Assembly (NCBI RefSeq): GCF_020171345.1
Contig: NZ_JAIUZM010000005.1
Coordinates: forward strand, 124,001-188,000
DNA: 64,000 nt
DNA from: Microbulbifer agarilyticus
GTDB lineage: Bacteria; Pseudomonadota; Gammaproteobacteria; Pseudomonadales; Cellvibrionaceae
Reading direction: 5' to 3'
Part shown: positions 27,267 through 34,977 of the stretch, in pieces
How positions within the stretch are numbered: position 1 is the first letter of the stretch
Layout of the letters: each line of letters opens with the position of its first letter
Notes under the pieces: model-generated
Database searches by the model: none
Seen by the model: only the letters and a program-made list of their open reading frames with translations
What the model was told of the DNA's origin: nothing
Position numbers and translations under genes: made by a program

Positions 27267-29027
27267 TCAGTGGTTCGACTTGCGCGAAGGGCGCTTGAAG
27301 CGGATCTTGCGGCGATACGGGAAGGTGCTCTCCACCCGTCCGGCGCGGATGCGCTCCTGCAGGCCCTGCCAGTAGCGGTAGTCATAGAGGTCACTGTGCT
27401 GGTCTTCGAAGGCCTTTCGCGCCACCGGGTTGCCGGAGAAAAACAGGCGGAACTCCTCTGGAAATACATCGGCCTCGTCCACCGTGTACCAGGGCCGGTC
27501 TGCCAGCTCCTGCTCGGTGGTCTGGGGTTCGGGAATCTTGCGAAAATTGCACTCGGTCAGCGGGCACAACTCGTCGTAATCGTAAAACACCACGCGCCCG
27601 TGGCGGGTCACACCAAAGTTCTTCAGCAGCATGTCGCCGGGGAAAATATTCGCCGCCGCCAGCTGTTTGATGGCGTTGCCATATTCCTCCATGGCCTCAA
27701 TGGTCTGCTGGTCACTCGCGTCGTCGAGATACAGGTTGAGCGGTTCCATGCGCCGCTCGACATACAGGTGCTTGATGATGATCCACTTGTCATCCACCAG
27801 CAGTTTTGACGGTGCCAGTTCCTGCAGTTCCGCCAGTAGCTCCTCGCTGAAGCGGTTGCGGTAAAAAATAAAGTTGGTGTATTCCTGGGTGTCCGCCATG
27901 CGCCCCACACGGTCCGCGCGGGATACAAATTTGTATTTCTCTTTGACGATGGCCTCGGTCACCGTTTTCGGGTTATCGAATTTGTCTTTGATGACCTTGA
28001 AGACCACCGGGTAAGACGGCAGCGTGAATACACTCATCACCATGCCCTTGATGCCCGGCGCGATCACAAACTTGTCGTTGCTCGTCTTCATGTGGGCAAT
28101 GACATGGCGATAGAACTCGGTTTTGCCGTGCTTGTGGAAACCGATGGAGTTGTACAGCTCCGACTTTTCCTTGAGCGGCATAATGGTGGACAGGAAGCGC
28201 ACGAATCGCGAGGGAATCGGCGCGTCCACCATAAAGTAGGAGCGGGTGAAACTGAAAATGATACTGGTGGAATCGTTGTCGTAGATCAGGGTGTCGACAA
28301 AGATGCCGCCACGGCCATTGTTTAGACACGGCAGGATTAGCGGGATTACCTCACCGCCAAACATCAGTCGCCCGACCAGATAGGCGGCCTTGTTGCGGTA
28401 GAAAACCGATTCCAGCATGTCGACACGCAGTCGGTGCTCGTCCTCCAGTGACTCCAGCTGCCCCGCCAGTGGCCCATTGCGCAAGGCATCGCAGACATTG
28501 CGCAGATCGCGCGCGGTATCTTCCCAGGGAATGGAAAAACTGTAGTCCGCCAGGATGTCTTCAATCATGGCTTCGAGGCCATGTTGACCGTTGTAGCTGA
28601 TGTAAATGCTGTAGTCGCGCAGAGGCTTTTCGTCCGGTGCGCGCGAGGATTTCACGAAGATATGGCTGTCGTGGATATGCGCATGATCGAATTGGCTGCA
28701 GAACACCGAGTTGAAGAAGGTCTCGGCAATCTCATAATTGTTGTTGTTGGCAATGAGCTGGCTGTAGGTGGCTTTGGCCTGGCCCCAGAGCTCCAGTTGC
28801 GTGGTGTCTTTGCTGGTGACCGAGTGCACCAGCCTGAGGACCTGATTGACCTTGGTCTTATACAGGTCGATGCGCTCCTTGTTGGTCTCGTGCACCGCGT
28901 CCCACGCGGCCTTTTCAAACCGGGCTTTTGCCCCAAGGGTCATATTCTGAAAATCCGCGAAATAGGCGTCAAAGCCATTGAGGATGGTTTTGGCGATACG
29001 GCGCGCGGTCGGGGAATGGTTTGTCAT
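27267..29027 (-). CDS. aceK: Isocitrate dehydrogenase kinase/phosphatase
   Basis: 586 residues (E. coli AceK is 578). The ATP-binding motif FVIAPGIKGMVMSVFTLPSYPVVFKVIKDKF is almost identical to the E. coli sequence. The catalytic/phosphatase region includes YGNAIKQLAAANIFPGDMLLKNFGVTRHGRVVFYDYDELCPLTECNFR. It switches isocitrate dehydrogenase off and on by phosphorylation, sending carbon into the glyoxylate shunt during growth on acetate or fatty acids. The aceA and aceB genes are not adjacent, unlike the E. coli aceBAK operon. Confidence 0.97.
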   Translation of the reverse strand: MTNHSPTARRIAKTILNGFDAYFADFQNMTLGAKARFEKAAWDAVHETNKERIDLYKTKVNQVLRLVHSVTSKDTTQLELWGQAKATYSQLIANNNNYEIAETFFNSVFCSQFDHAHIHDSHIFVKSSRAPDEKPLRDYSIYISYNGQHGLEAMIEDILADYSFSIPWEDTARDLRNVCDALRNGPLAGQLESLEDEHRLRVDMLESVFYRNKAAYLVGRLMFGGEVIPLILPCLNNGRGGIFVDTLIYDNDSTSIIFSFTRSYFMVDAPIPSRFVRFLSTIMPLKEKSELYNSIGFHKHGKTEFYRHVIAHMKTSNDKFVIAPGIKGMVMSVFTLPSYPVVFKVIKDKFDNPKTVTEAIVKEKYKFVSRADRVGRMADTQEYTNFIFYRNRFSEELLAELQELAPSKLLVDDKWIIIKHLYVERRMEPLNLYLDDASDQQTIEAMEEYGNAIKQLAAANIFPGDMLLKNFGVTRHGRVVFYDYDELCPLTECNFRKIPEPQTTEQELADRPWYTVDEADVFPEEFRLFFSGNPVARKAFEDQHSDLYDYRYWQGLQERIRAGRVESTFPYRRKIRFKRPSRKSNH

Positions 29028-29094
29028 GCACTAAACTCTGTTGGAAGCCTCTCCCATATTTTTCCGATACTAGCACGGGCTTGCAGGAGATCAC

Positions 29095-29703
29095 TTGGAC
29101 GATTGGCTCAGTAGCTTTGTCTTTTTCTTTGCAGTGATCGACCCGGTAGGCACCCTGCCGGTGTTTATTGCCGTGACCAGTCGCCACAACGAATGGCAGC
29201 GTCGCAAGATTGCCCTGCTTGCGGTAGCGGTGGCCGCGGGCATTTTGCTGTTCTTCTTACTGGCCGGTCAGTACTTGTTGGAGGCCATTGGCGTGCCGCT
29301 GTCCGCGTTTCAGGTATCCGGCGGTATCGTACTGTTCCTGTTCGCTCTCACCATGATTTTTGGTGAAAGCAAACCCGAGCAGGAGGTCGATATTATCCGC
29401 GGGGGCCACGAAACCGCGATATTCCCACTTGCTGTACCCTCCATTGCCTCCCCCGGTGCCATGCTGGCGGCGGTCGTGCTGACCGATAACCACCGTTTTG
29501 ACCCCATTCACCAGGTGAATACCGCCAGCGCGATGCTCGCGGTGCTGGGTATTGTGTTGCTGCTGTTACTCACCGCGAACTGGATTTACCGCTGGATCGG
29601 CGATGCCGGCGCGAGTATTGTCAGTCGCATAATGGGGCTTATTCTTGCGTCGGTCGCAACGACCAATGTACTGCTGGGTATCCAGCAATTCTTTCTGAGC
29701 TGA
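29095..29703 (+). CDS. MarC-family integral membrane protein
   Basis: 202 residues with six predicted membrane helices, beginning FVFFFAVIDPVGTLPVFIAVT, the MarC/YhgN signature. Further motifs are GGHETAIFPLAVPSIASPGAM and SRIMGLILASVATTNVLLGI. A TTG start is supported by AGGAG five bases upstream (29085-29089). The family's function remains uncertain; a role in antibiotic resistance has been questioned. It is transcribed divergently from aceK. Confidence 0.88.
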   Translation: MDDWLSSFVFFFAVIDPVGTLPVFIAVTSRHNEWQRRKIALLAVAVAAGILLFFLLAGQYLLEAIGVPLSAFQVSGGIVLFLFALTMIFGESKPEQEVDIIRGGHETAIFPLAVPSIASPGAMLAAVVLTDNHRFDPIHQVNTASAMLAVLGIVLLLLLTANWIYRWIGDAGASIVSRIMGLILASVATTNVLLGIQQFFLS

Positions 29704-29816
29704 TCGGGCCTGTATTGCGTATACGGTCATTGAATCTGCCGCGCAATGTAAGAATTCTTCCTTGTCTGCGACAGAACAACAGCAAACTCCCGAATTGCTA
29801 ACCCGAGGATGCCACC

Positions 29817-30827
29817 GTGCTGATTAAGAAGCCCGCCCCCAGTGACTTGAGCGAAGCCCACTCCACGTCGGAATCGGCCTACGTATCACGCCGCAGTGTG
29901 ATCAAGGGACTGGCTGCCAGTGGTGTACTGGCCGGCGCCGGTGTGGGGGAGAAAGCTATGGGGCTGGACCTGTTTGGTCGCAAGGATGAGCCTAAACAGG
30001 CGCCGCGCAAGCCGCTGAAATTTACTCCGCAAAAACCTGTCCCCGACCTGCTGCTCACCCCGGAAGACAAGGTGAGCAACTACAACAACTTTTACGAGTT
30101 TGGCACCGGCAAAACCGACCCGGCGAAGAACAGTCAGGGTTTGCGTACCGAACCCTGGACGCTGCAGGTGTCAGGCGAGGTGGAAAAGCCGGCAACGGTG
30201 GACGTGTGGCAACTGATGAATGAGATCGGCCTGGAGGAGCGTATTTATCGCATGCGCTGTGTGGAGGCGTGGTCCATGGTCATTCCCTGGGTGGGGTTCG
30301 AACTGGGTAAGTTTTTAAAGCGCTTCCAGCCCACCAGTCGCGCCAAGTTTGTCGCCTTTGAAACCCTGTACGATCCGGAACAGATGCCGGGCCAACGCAA
30401 TCGCTATATCGGCGGCGGTGTCGACTATCCCTATGTGGAAGGCCTGCGCATGGATGAGGCCATGCACCCGCTGACCATTCTCTCTGTTGGCCTGTACGGC
30501 AAAACTCTGCCCCCGCAGAACGGGGCACCGATTCGCTTGGTAGTACCGTGGAAATACGGTTTCAAGGGCATCAAGTCGATCGTCAAAATCAAACTGGTGG
30601 AACAGATGCCGCCCACCAGCTGGAACAAGATGCTGCCGCAGGAATATGGCTTTTATGCCAACGTGAACCCGCAGGTGGACCACCCGCGCTGGTCCCAGGC
30701 CAGTGAACGGTTTATTGGCGAGGGCGGCCTGTTTGCGGTGAAGCGCCAGCCCACATTGCCCTTTAATGGCTATGGGGAGGAGGTCGCGTCCCTGTACCGC
30801 AATATGGATCTCAGGAAGTTTTACTAG
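29817..30827 (+). CDS. msrP: Periplasmic protein-methionine-sulfoxide reductase, molybdopterin subunit
   Basis: 336 residues from a GTG start with GAGGA eight bases upstream. The N-terminal Tat signal ([13 protein letters not shown]) sends the folded molybdoenzyme to the periplasm. The SUOX-fold core includes the molybdenum-ligating Cys148 in [19 protein letters not shown], then [24 protein letters not shown] and [21 protein letters not shown]. It reduces methionine sulfoxide in envelope proteins after hypochlorite or other oxidant damage. It overlaps msrQ by one base, so the two are translationally coupled. Confidence 0.95.
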   Translation: MLIKKPAPSDLSEAHSTSESAYVSRRSVIKGLAASGVLAGAGVGEKAMGLDLFGRKDEPKQAPRKPLKFTPQKPVPDLLLTPEDKVSNYNNFYEFGTGKTDPAKNSQGLRTEPWTLQVSGEVEKPATVDVWQLMNEIGLEERIYRMRCVEAWSMVIPWVGFELGKFLKRFQPTSRAKFVAFETLYDPEQMPGQRNRYIGGGVDYPYVEGLRMDEAMHPLTILSVGLYGKTLPPQNGAPIRLVVPWKYGFKGIKSIVKIKLVEQMPPTSWNKMLPQEYGFYANVNPQVDHPRWSQASERFIGEGGLFAVKRQPTLPFNGYGEEVASLYRNMDLRKFY

Positions 30828-31435
30828 TGACGGCACAGTGGAAAAAGCCGCTTGCCATTCTGTTGCAGGTGGCGGTGCATCTCGGTGCCCTGCTGCCACT
30901 TTTATGGCTGTTTGTGGCCATTAATCAGGGGCGCTTGGGTGGTGACCCTGTTAAGGAGTTGATCCACTATCTGGGAATGGGCGCCATTCGACTGCTGCTG
31001 CTCACGCTGCTGATTTCACCGCTGGCGAAGAGCCTGAACTTCGGCCAGTTGAATCGACTGCGCAGGCCCCTGGGGCTCTGGTGTTTTGCCTGGGCAACGC
31101 TGCATTTCAGCGCGTGGCTGGTATTGGAACTTGGTCTTGACTGGTCGCTGATCGGCGAGGAAATCGTCAAACGTACCTATATCCTGCTGGGTTTTACTGC
31201 CTGGTTGATTCTATTGCTGCTCGCGATCACATCGCTTCCATTGCTGCTGAGAAAGATGGGGCGCAACTGGAAAAAGCTACACGGCCTGTTGTACGTGGTC
31301 GCTGGTCTGGTGTGTTGGCATTTTTGGTGGTCGGTGAAAAGTGGCTGGATTGAGCCGGCGATTTACGCAGCGATTGCGGTGCTGTTGCTGCTCTGGCGCC
31401 GCCAGGCACTGCGGCGGTGGCTGAAAAGTTTTTGA
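30827..31435 (+). CDS. msrQ: Heme-containing membrane partner of MsrP
   Basis: 202 residues with six predicted membrane helices and conserved His residues (ATLHFSAWL, KLHGLLYVVAGLVCWHFWW) that would hold heme b. It takes electrons from the quinone pool or flavin reductase and hands them to MsrP. The GTG start sits in TAGTG, sharing one base with the msrP stop codon. Confidence 0.94.
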   Translation: MTAQWKKPLAILLQVAVHLGALLPLLWLFVAINQGRLGGDPVKELIHYLGMGAIRLLLLTLLISPLAKSLNFGQLNRLRRPLGLWCFAWATLHFSAWLVLELGLDWSLIGEEIVKRTYILLGFTAWLILLLLAITSLPLLLRKMGRNWKKLHGLLYVVAGLVCWHFWWSVKSGWIEPAIYAAIAVLLLLWRRQALRRWLKSF

Positions 31436-31440
31436 AGTCT

Positions 31441-31502
31441 CCGTAGCCCGCGGGGCTATTTTCCGTAGCCGCAGCGCTATTTCCCTAGCCGCAGCGCTAT
31501 TT
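31441..31502. repeat. Three tandem copies of a ~20-base unit
   Basis: Units at 31441-31462, 31463-31482 and 31483-31502 share the form CCgTAGCCGCAGCGCTATTT. The first unit folds into TAGCCC/GGGCTA followed by TTTT and may be the msrPQ terminator. The third unit contains the stop codon (CTA on this strand, 31497-31499) of the convergent PstS-like gene. Confidence 0.7.
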
Positions 31503-32621
31503 GATGTACTGCGCGGCTTCGCGCACTTTCTCGCGCACGTTCTGCGGCAGAGGAATATAACCAAGCGCATTCGCCTCTGCCTGCGCTTCATCACTTAGCA
31601 TATAGTCCACCAGCCTGCGCATGGCGGCTGCCTTATCGTTGTCTTGATCCACATATACCAGTAGCCAGGTGAAGCTGACAATTGGGTAAGCACTGTTGCC
31701 GGTTGGGTCTGGTACCCATGCAATCAGGTTTGGCACTGTACTGTCCGGCAGGGTTTCGGCAGGGAATTGCGCACCGGCCAGCGCAGCGCCACCGGCCGCA
31801 GGGCCCGGCGAGACGAAGTTGCCCACCTTGTTTTCCAGCCGTGCTACCCGCAGGTCAGTCAGTTTGGCGACGCCATAGGTTACGTAACCGATTGCACCCG
31901 GCGTCTGCTTGATTTCTGCGGCAATACCGTCGTTTTTTGGCGCGGATACGAAATTGGCGCCGCCAGGCCAAGTGGGTGTGGTCGAGTGGCCTACCGCAGA
32001 CTGGAAATTGTCATTGATGGCGCTCAGGTGGCCGCTAAATACATACGAGGTGCCGGATGCGTCTGCCCGTGTGACTACGGTAATTTCACTGTCTGGCAGC
32101 ACAACGTTGGGATTCGCCGCGATGATTCTTGGGTCTTGCCAGTGGTCAATGTTACCCAGGAATATTTCCGGGTAAACATCGCGCGGCAGTTTTAATTCGT
32201 CGACACCCTCCAGGTTGTAGGCGAGAACCACCTCTCCCGCTGTCACCGGTAACAGCACGACACCCTGCGTTACCTCGGCGATTTCGCCGTCGCTCATCGC
32301 CGCATCGGACGCCGCGAAATCCACCACGCCAGCGATGAAGTCCTGAATGCCCGCGCTACTGCCATTCGGCTGGTAATTCACCTGCACACCCGTCTCTGAA
32401 CGGGAGAAGCCTCGGAACCATTTCGCGTAAATTGGAAACGGGAAACTAGCGCCAGACCCATTCAGTTGGACCTGCGCGCCATTGTCCACAGTGACTGCGT
32501 CAGTAGTTACGTTTTCGTCGCGGGATCCATCTGAGCAGGCACTCATAAGGAGCGCTGTCAGCAGCAACGCTCCTTTGCCAAGTGTGCGGTTTATGCTCTT
32601 CCATGTTGTCAGCAAAAACAT
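31497..32621 (-). CDS. PstS-like phosphate-binding lipoprotein
   Basis: 374 residues. The signal peptide ends in LMSAC (lipobox). The mature protein has the phosphate-binding PstS patterns LNGSGASFPFPIYAKWF, NYQPNGSSAGIQDFIAG, DFAASDAAMSD, TRADASGTSYVFSGHLS and GAIGYVTYGVA. It would capture phosphate in the periplasm for the PstCAB transporter, but no pstC, pstA or pstB is adjacent. It follows the phoX gene on the same strand (94-base gap), so a phosphate-starvation role is likely. Confidence 0.9.
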   Translation of the reverse strand: MFLLTTWKSINRTLGKGALLLTALLMSACSDGSRDENVTTDAVTVDNGAQVQLNGSGASFPFPIYAKWFRGFSRSETGVQVNYQPNGSSAGIQDFIAGVVDFAASDAAMSDGEIAEVTQGVVLLPVTAGEVVLAYNLEGVDELKLPRDVYPEIFLGNIDHWQDPRIIAANPNVVLPDSEITVVTRADASGTSYVFSGHLSAINDNFQSAVGHSTTPTWPGGANFVSAPKNDGIAAEIKQTPGAIGYVTYGVAKLTDLRVARLENKVGNFVSPGPAAGGAALAGAQFPAETLPDSTVPNLIAWVPDPTGNSAYPIVSFTWLLVYVDQDNDKAAAMRRLVDYMLSDEAQAEANALGYIPLPQNVREKVREAAQYIK

Positions 32622-32651
32622 CCTGGCAGTTCCTTTGATGGCGTTGAGTGT

Positions 32652-32700
32652 CGTGCACCTGTACTACACAGGTATTCAAAAAATACTAGCCAAGTGCACG
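32652..32700. other. Nested inverted repeats between phoX and the PstS-like gene
   Basis: CGTGCAC (32652-32658) matches GTGCACG (32694-32700). Inside, ACCTGT (32657-32662) and ACAGGT (32668-32673) form a perfect inverted repeat five bases apart, next to GTATT/AATAC around an A-run. Read leftward, the A-run becomes a short T-run, so this may partly terminate phoX transcription or act as an operator for the PstS-like gene. Confidence 0.4.
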
Positions 32701-32715
32701 GCACGAAGTATCACA

Positions 32716-34671
32716 TCAGCTGCCAATAGTGCCGCCGTCATTCCGCCGAATGGCCAGTACCGATGGCCGCGGCGGCAGGTCCGGATCGTTGTCCGGCCAG
32801 CGGTGCAGTGGGTTGTCGAAGGTTGAGTTATCCACATCTGCCGGGTGCTGCACCGCGACAAACAGGGTTTTGCCGTCCGGGGTGAACTCCGGCCCGCAGA
32901 TTTCTGCGCCCTCCGGGCAGCCGAAGAAGTGCTTGGGCGCTGCGCGCAGTTCGCCCTCGGTCGCCATGGCCCAGAGGCCATCGTGGAAGCCGAAGTCCTC
33001 GCAACCATCGGTGGCTATCCACATATTGCCGCTGCTATCAAAGGCAACGTTATCCGGGTTCGCAAACCAGCCATGTGGCGATATGTTGCCGGGCTGTTGT
33101 CCGTAGGCGCCGCGCTCGGCGGGATCTTCTGCATTGGGGTTGCCGCCGAGCAAAAAAGTATTCCAGCGGAAGGTGTCGCTTGTGTGATCGCGCTGGCCGT
33201 TTCGTCCCGGGGGAACAATCTCCAGTACATGTCCGGCGGTATTGCGCGCACGTGGGTTGGCGGCATTTTCCTCCCCGGCCTTGCGCTTCTTGTTTTTGGT
33301 CAGCATCACATAGGTGCAGTCGTTCACCGGGTTGGTTTCCACATCTTCCGGGCGGTCCATCGGCGTAGCACCAACAAGCTTCGCGGCGCGACGGCAGTCG
33401 ATCAGGACATCTGCCTGATTGCGAAACCCATTCTGCGGCGTCAGTGGACCCCGTCCGAATATCAGCGGCAACCAGGTTCCACCACCGCCTTCGCGGAACT
33501 GGCCGGCATACAGGGTGCCTTCCGTGAGCAGGTCGCGGTTATGGGCGTTATTGCGGGGCAGGTAGTTCTTCTTAGACACAAAGCGATACACAAACTGGTA
33601 CTCGTCGTCATCGCCTCCGTACGCCACCACCGGTGCATTGGGTTTGCTGACTACCGTAAACCCTTCGTGTTCGAAGCGGCCGAGCCCGGTGAGCTTGCGC
33701 GGCGTGGATTTCGGGTCGTAGGGGTCGAATTCCACCATCCAGCCAAAGCGGTTTGGCTCATTCGGTTCCGCGGTGATGTCAAAGCGGCGATCGTAGTCGC
33801 CCCAGTTGCGGTTTTCCGGTTCGATGCCAAACGCGTGGTGATTGCGTGCCTCGACCTCGTCGGCAACATTGTCCGGGTCGCCCTGGAATGCACCGCCAAA
33901 ACCCTCCTCGGCAATCAATACCGTTCCCCACGGGGTCTTGCCACCCGCGCAGTTGCCCACAGTGCCAAAAACTTTCGTACCACTCGGGTCCTCGCTGGTC
34001 TGTAGGCGTTTGTCACCGGCAGCGTCACCGACAATTACCATTTCGGTGGTGAGAGAAATACGCCGGTTATAGGGGCTCCCCAGTACTGCCTGCCACCCTT
34101 CTGCAGTCTGTTCAATTTCTACAATGCTGTGCCCGCAGGCTTGCTGTTCCACCGCGATATGCGCGTGGCTGGTGCCACGATTCGAGCTTCGTTCGGTGTA
34201 GCCACTGAACATTAAATGCGGCTGTGTGTATTCGTGGTTTACACAGAGCAGGCCACGTTTGCTGTTGTTGCTCAGGTTGTGCCTGTCGCCTTCGCCGGGA
34301 ACTGCGTCGGGATCCAGTGGCATAAACGCAAGAAAGTCGTTGTTGTAACCAAAACGGCGGGATTGTTCGCCGGCATCGAGGGTATCTGGAGAGAAGGCAC
34401 CGGCAAAAGCATCCAGAGAATCCCCCCAGCGCAGTAGCAGGTCCGCACTGTAGCCATCCGGCAGGTGATGTTTGGAATCCAGCCCATGAGGAATTTCCGC
34501 GAAGCTGAGGTTGTGTGCACCTTGCGCTGTTCTTTGGGCACCGCTTTTGTCGCTGCAGCCGTGCAACAAGCCCGCACCGGCGGTCGCCGCTGCGGTAGCG
34601 CCGATTGATTTCAGCAGCGCCCTGCGCTGAGCGTTGTGTGGCGCCCGGTCGCCGTGTTTGTGGTCTGTCAT
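32716..34671 (-). CDS. phoX: PhoX-type alkaline phosphatase
   Basis: 651 residues. A Tat signal (QRRALLKSIGATAAATAGAGLLHGC) is followed by the PhoX beta-propeller enzyme: LLRWGDSLDAFAG, GLLCVNHEYTQPHLMF, GNCAGGKTPWGTVLIAEEGFGG, PDNVAFDSSGNMWIATDG and GPEFTPDGKTLFVAVQHPAD. Members use Ca2+ and Fe3+ and remove phosphate from many organic phosphoesters. LHGC could act as a lipobox, anchoring the enzyme after Tat export, which is an inference. It is the first gene of a leftward unit with the PstS-like gene and is divergent from a TonB receptor. Confidence 0.94.
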   Translation of the reverse strand: MTDHKHGDRAPHNAQRRALLKSIGATAAATAGAGLLHGCSDKSGAQRTAQGAHNLSFAEIPHGLDSKHHLPDGYSADLLLRWGDSLDAFAGAFSPDTLDAGEQSRRFGYNNDFLAFMPLDPDAVPGEGDRHNLSNNSKRGLLCVNHEYTQPHLMFSGYTERSSNRGTSHAHIAVEQQACGHSIVEIEQTAEGWQAVLGSPYNRRISLTTEMVIVGDAAGDKRLQTSEDPSGTKVFGTVGNCAGGKTPWGTVLIAEEGFGGAFQGDPDNVADEVEARNHHAFGIEPENRNWGDYDRRFDITAEPNEPNRFGWMVEFDPYDPKSTPRKLTGLGRFEHEGFTVVSKPNAPVVAYGGDDDEYQFVYRFVSKKNYLPRNNAHNRDLLTEGTLYAGQFREGGGGTWLPLIFGRGPLTPQNGFRNQADVLIDCRRAAKLVGATPMDRPEDVETNPVNDCTYVMLTKNKKRKAGEENAANPRARNTAGHVLEIVPPGRNGQRDHTSDTFRWNTFLLGGNPNAEDPAERGAYGQQPGNISPHGWFANPDNVAFDSSGNMWIATDGCEDFGFHDGLWAMATEGELRAAPKHFFGCPEGAEICGPEFTPDGKTLFVAVQHPADVDNSTFDNPLHRWPDNDPDLPPRPSVLAIRRNDGGTIGS

Positions 34672-34977
34672 AAATTGTTCACCAAAAATTATTTTGCTTT
34701 CCTCGCGGGCCCACTCTCGGGGCCAGTCGCGGGTCCAGTCGCGGGTCTAGCGTGGCGCCAGAAGCTGATTTGTCGCTAAATCCTTCTGGCTTGTGTCACG
34801 TTCGGAACCAAGCCTAGCGGCGCAATATGACAAATTTAAAAAAAACGTAACGCAAGATTCACATCCCGAGTCTAGCCTGCGCTCGCAAACCAAAAGATCG
34901 GACTTGGATTTACACGCCAGATTACCGGTCGCCCAACTGCTTCTGTTTAAAAACCACCTCCAACGGGAACGGGGACT
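34672..34977. promoter_or_regulatory. Divergent control region of phoX and a TonB receptor
   Basis: About 306 bases. It contains two perfect 12-base tandem copies of CCAGTCGCGGGT (34723-34734 and 34735-34746), then a long hairpin GCCAGAAG-GATTT / AAATC-CTTCTGGC (34757-34790). An AT-rich tract with a run of eight A lies at about 34823-34852. A PhoB box is expected here, but no 18-base site close to consensus could be found by eye. Confidence 0.5.

Noticed and set aside
34672..34977. PhoB box before phoX
   Set aside because: Several TGTCA-like half sites exist (around 34792-34798 and 34832-34838), but none has a matching second half at the proper spacing.
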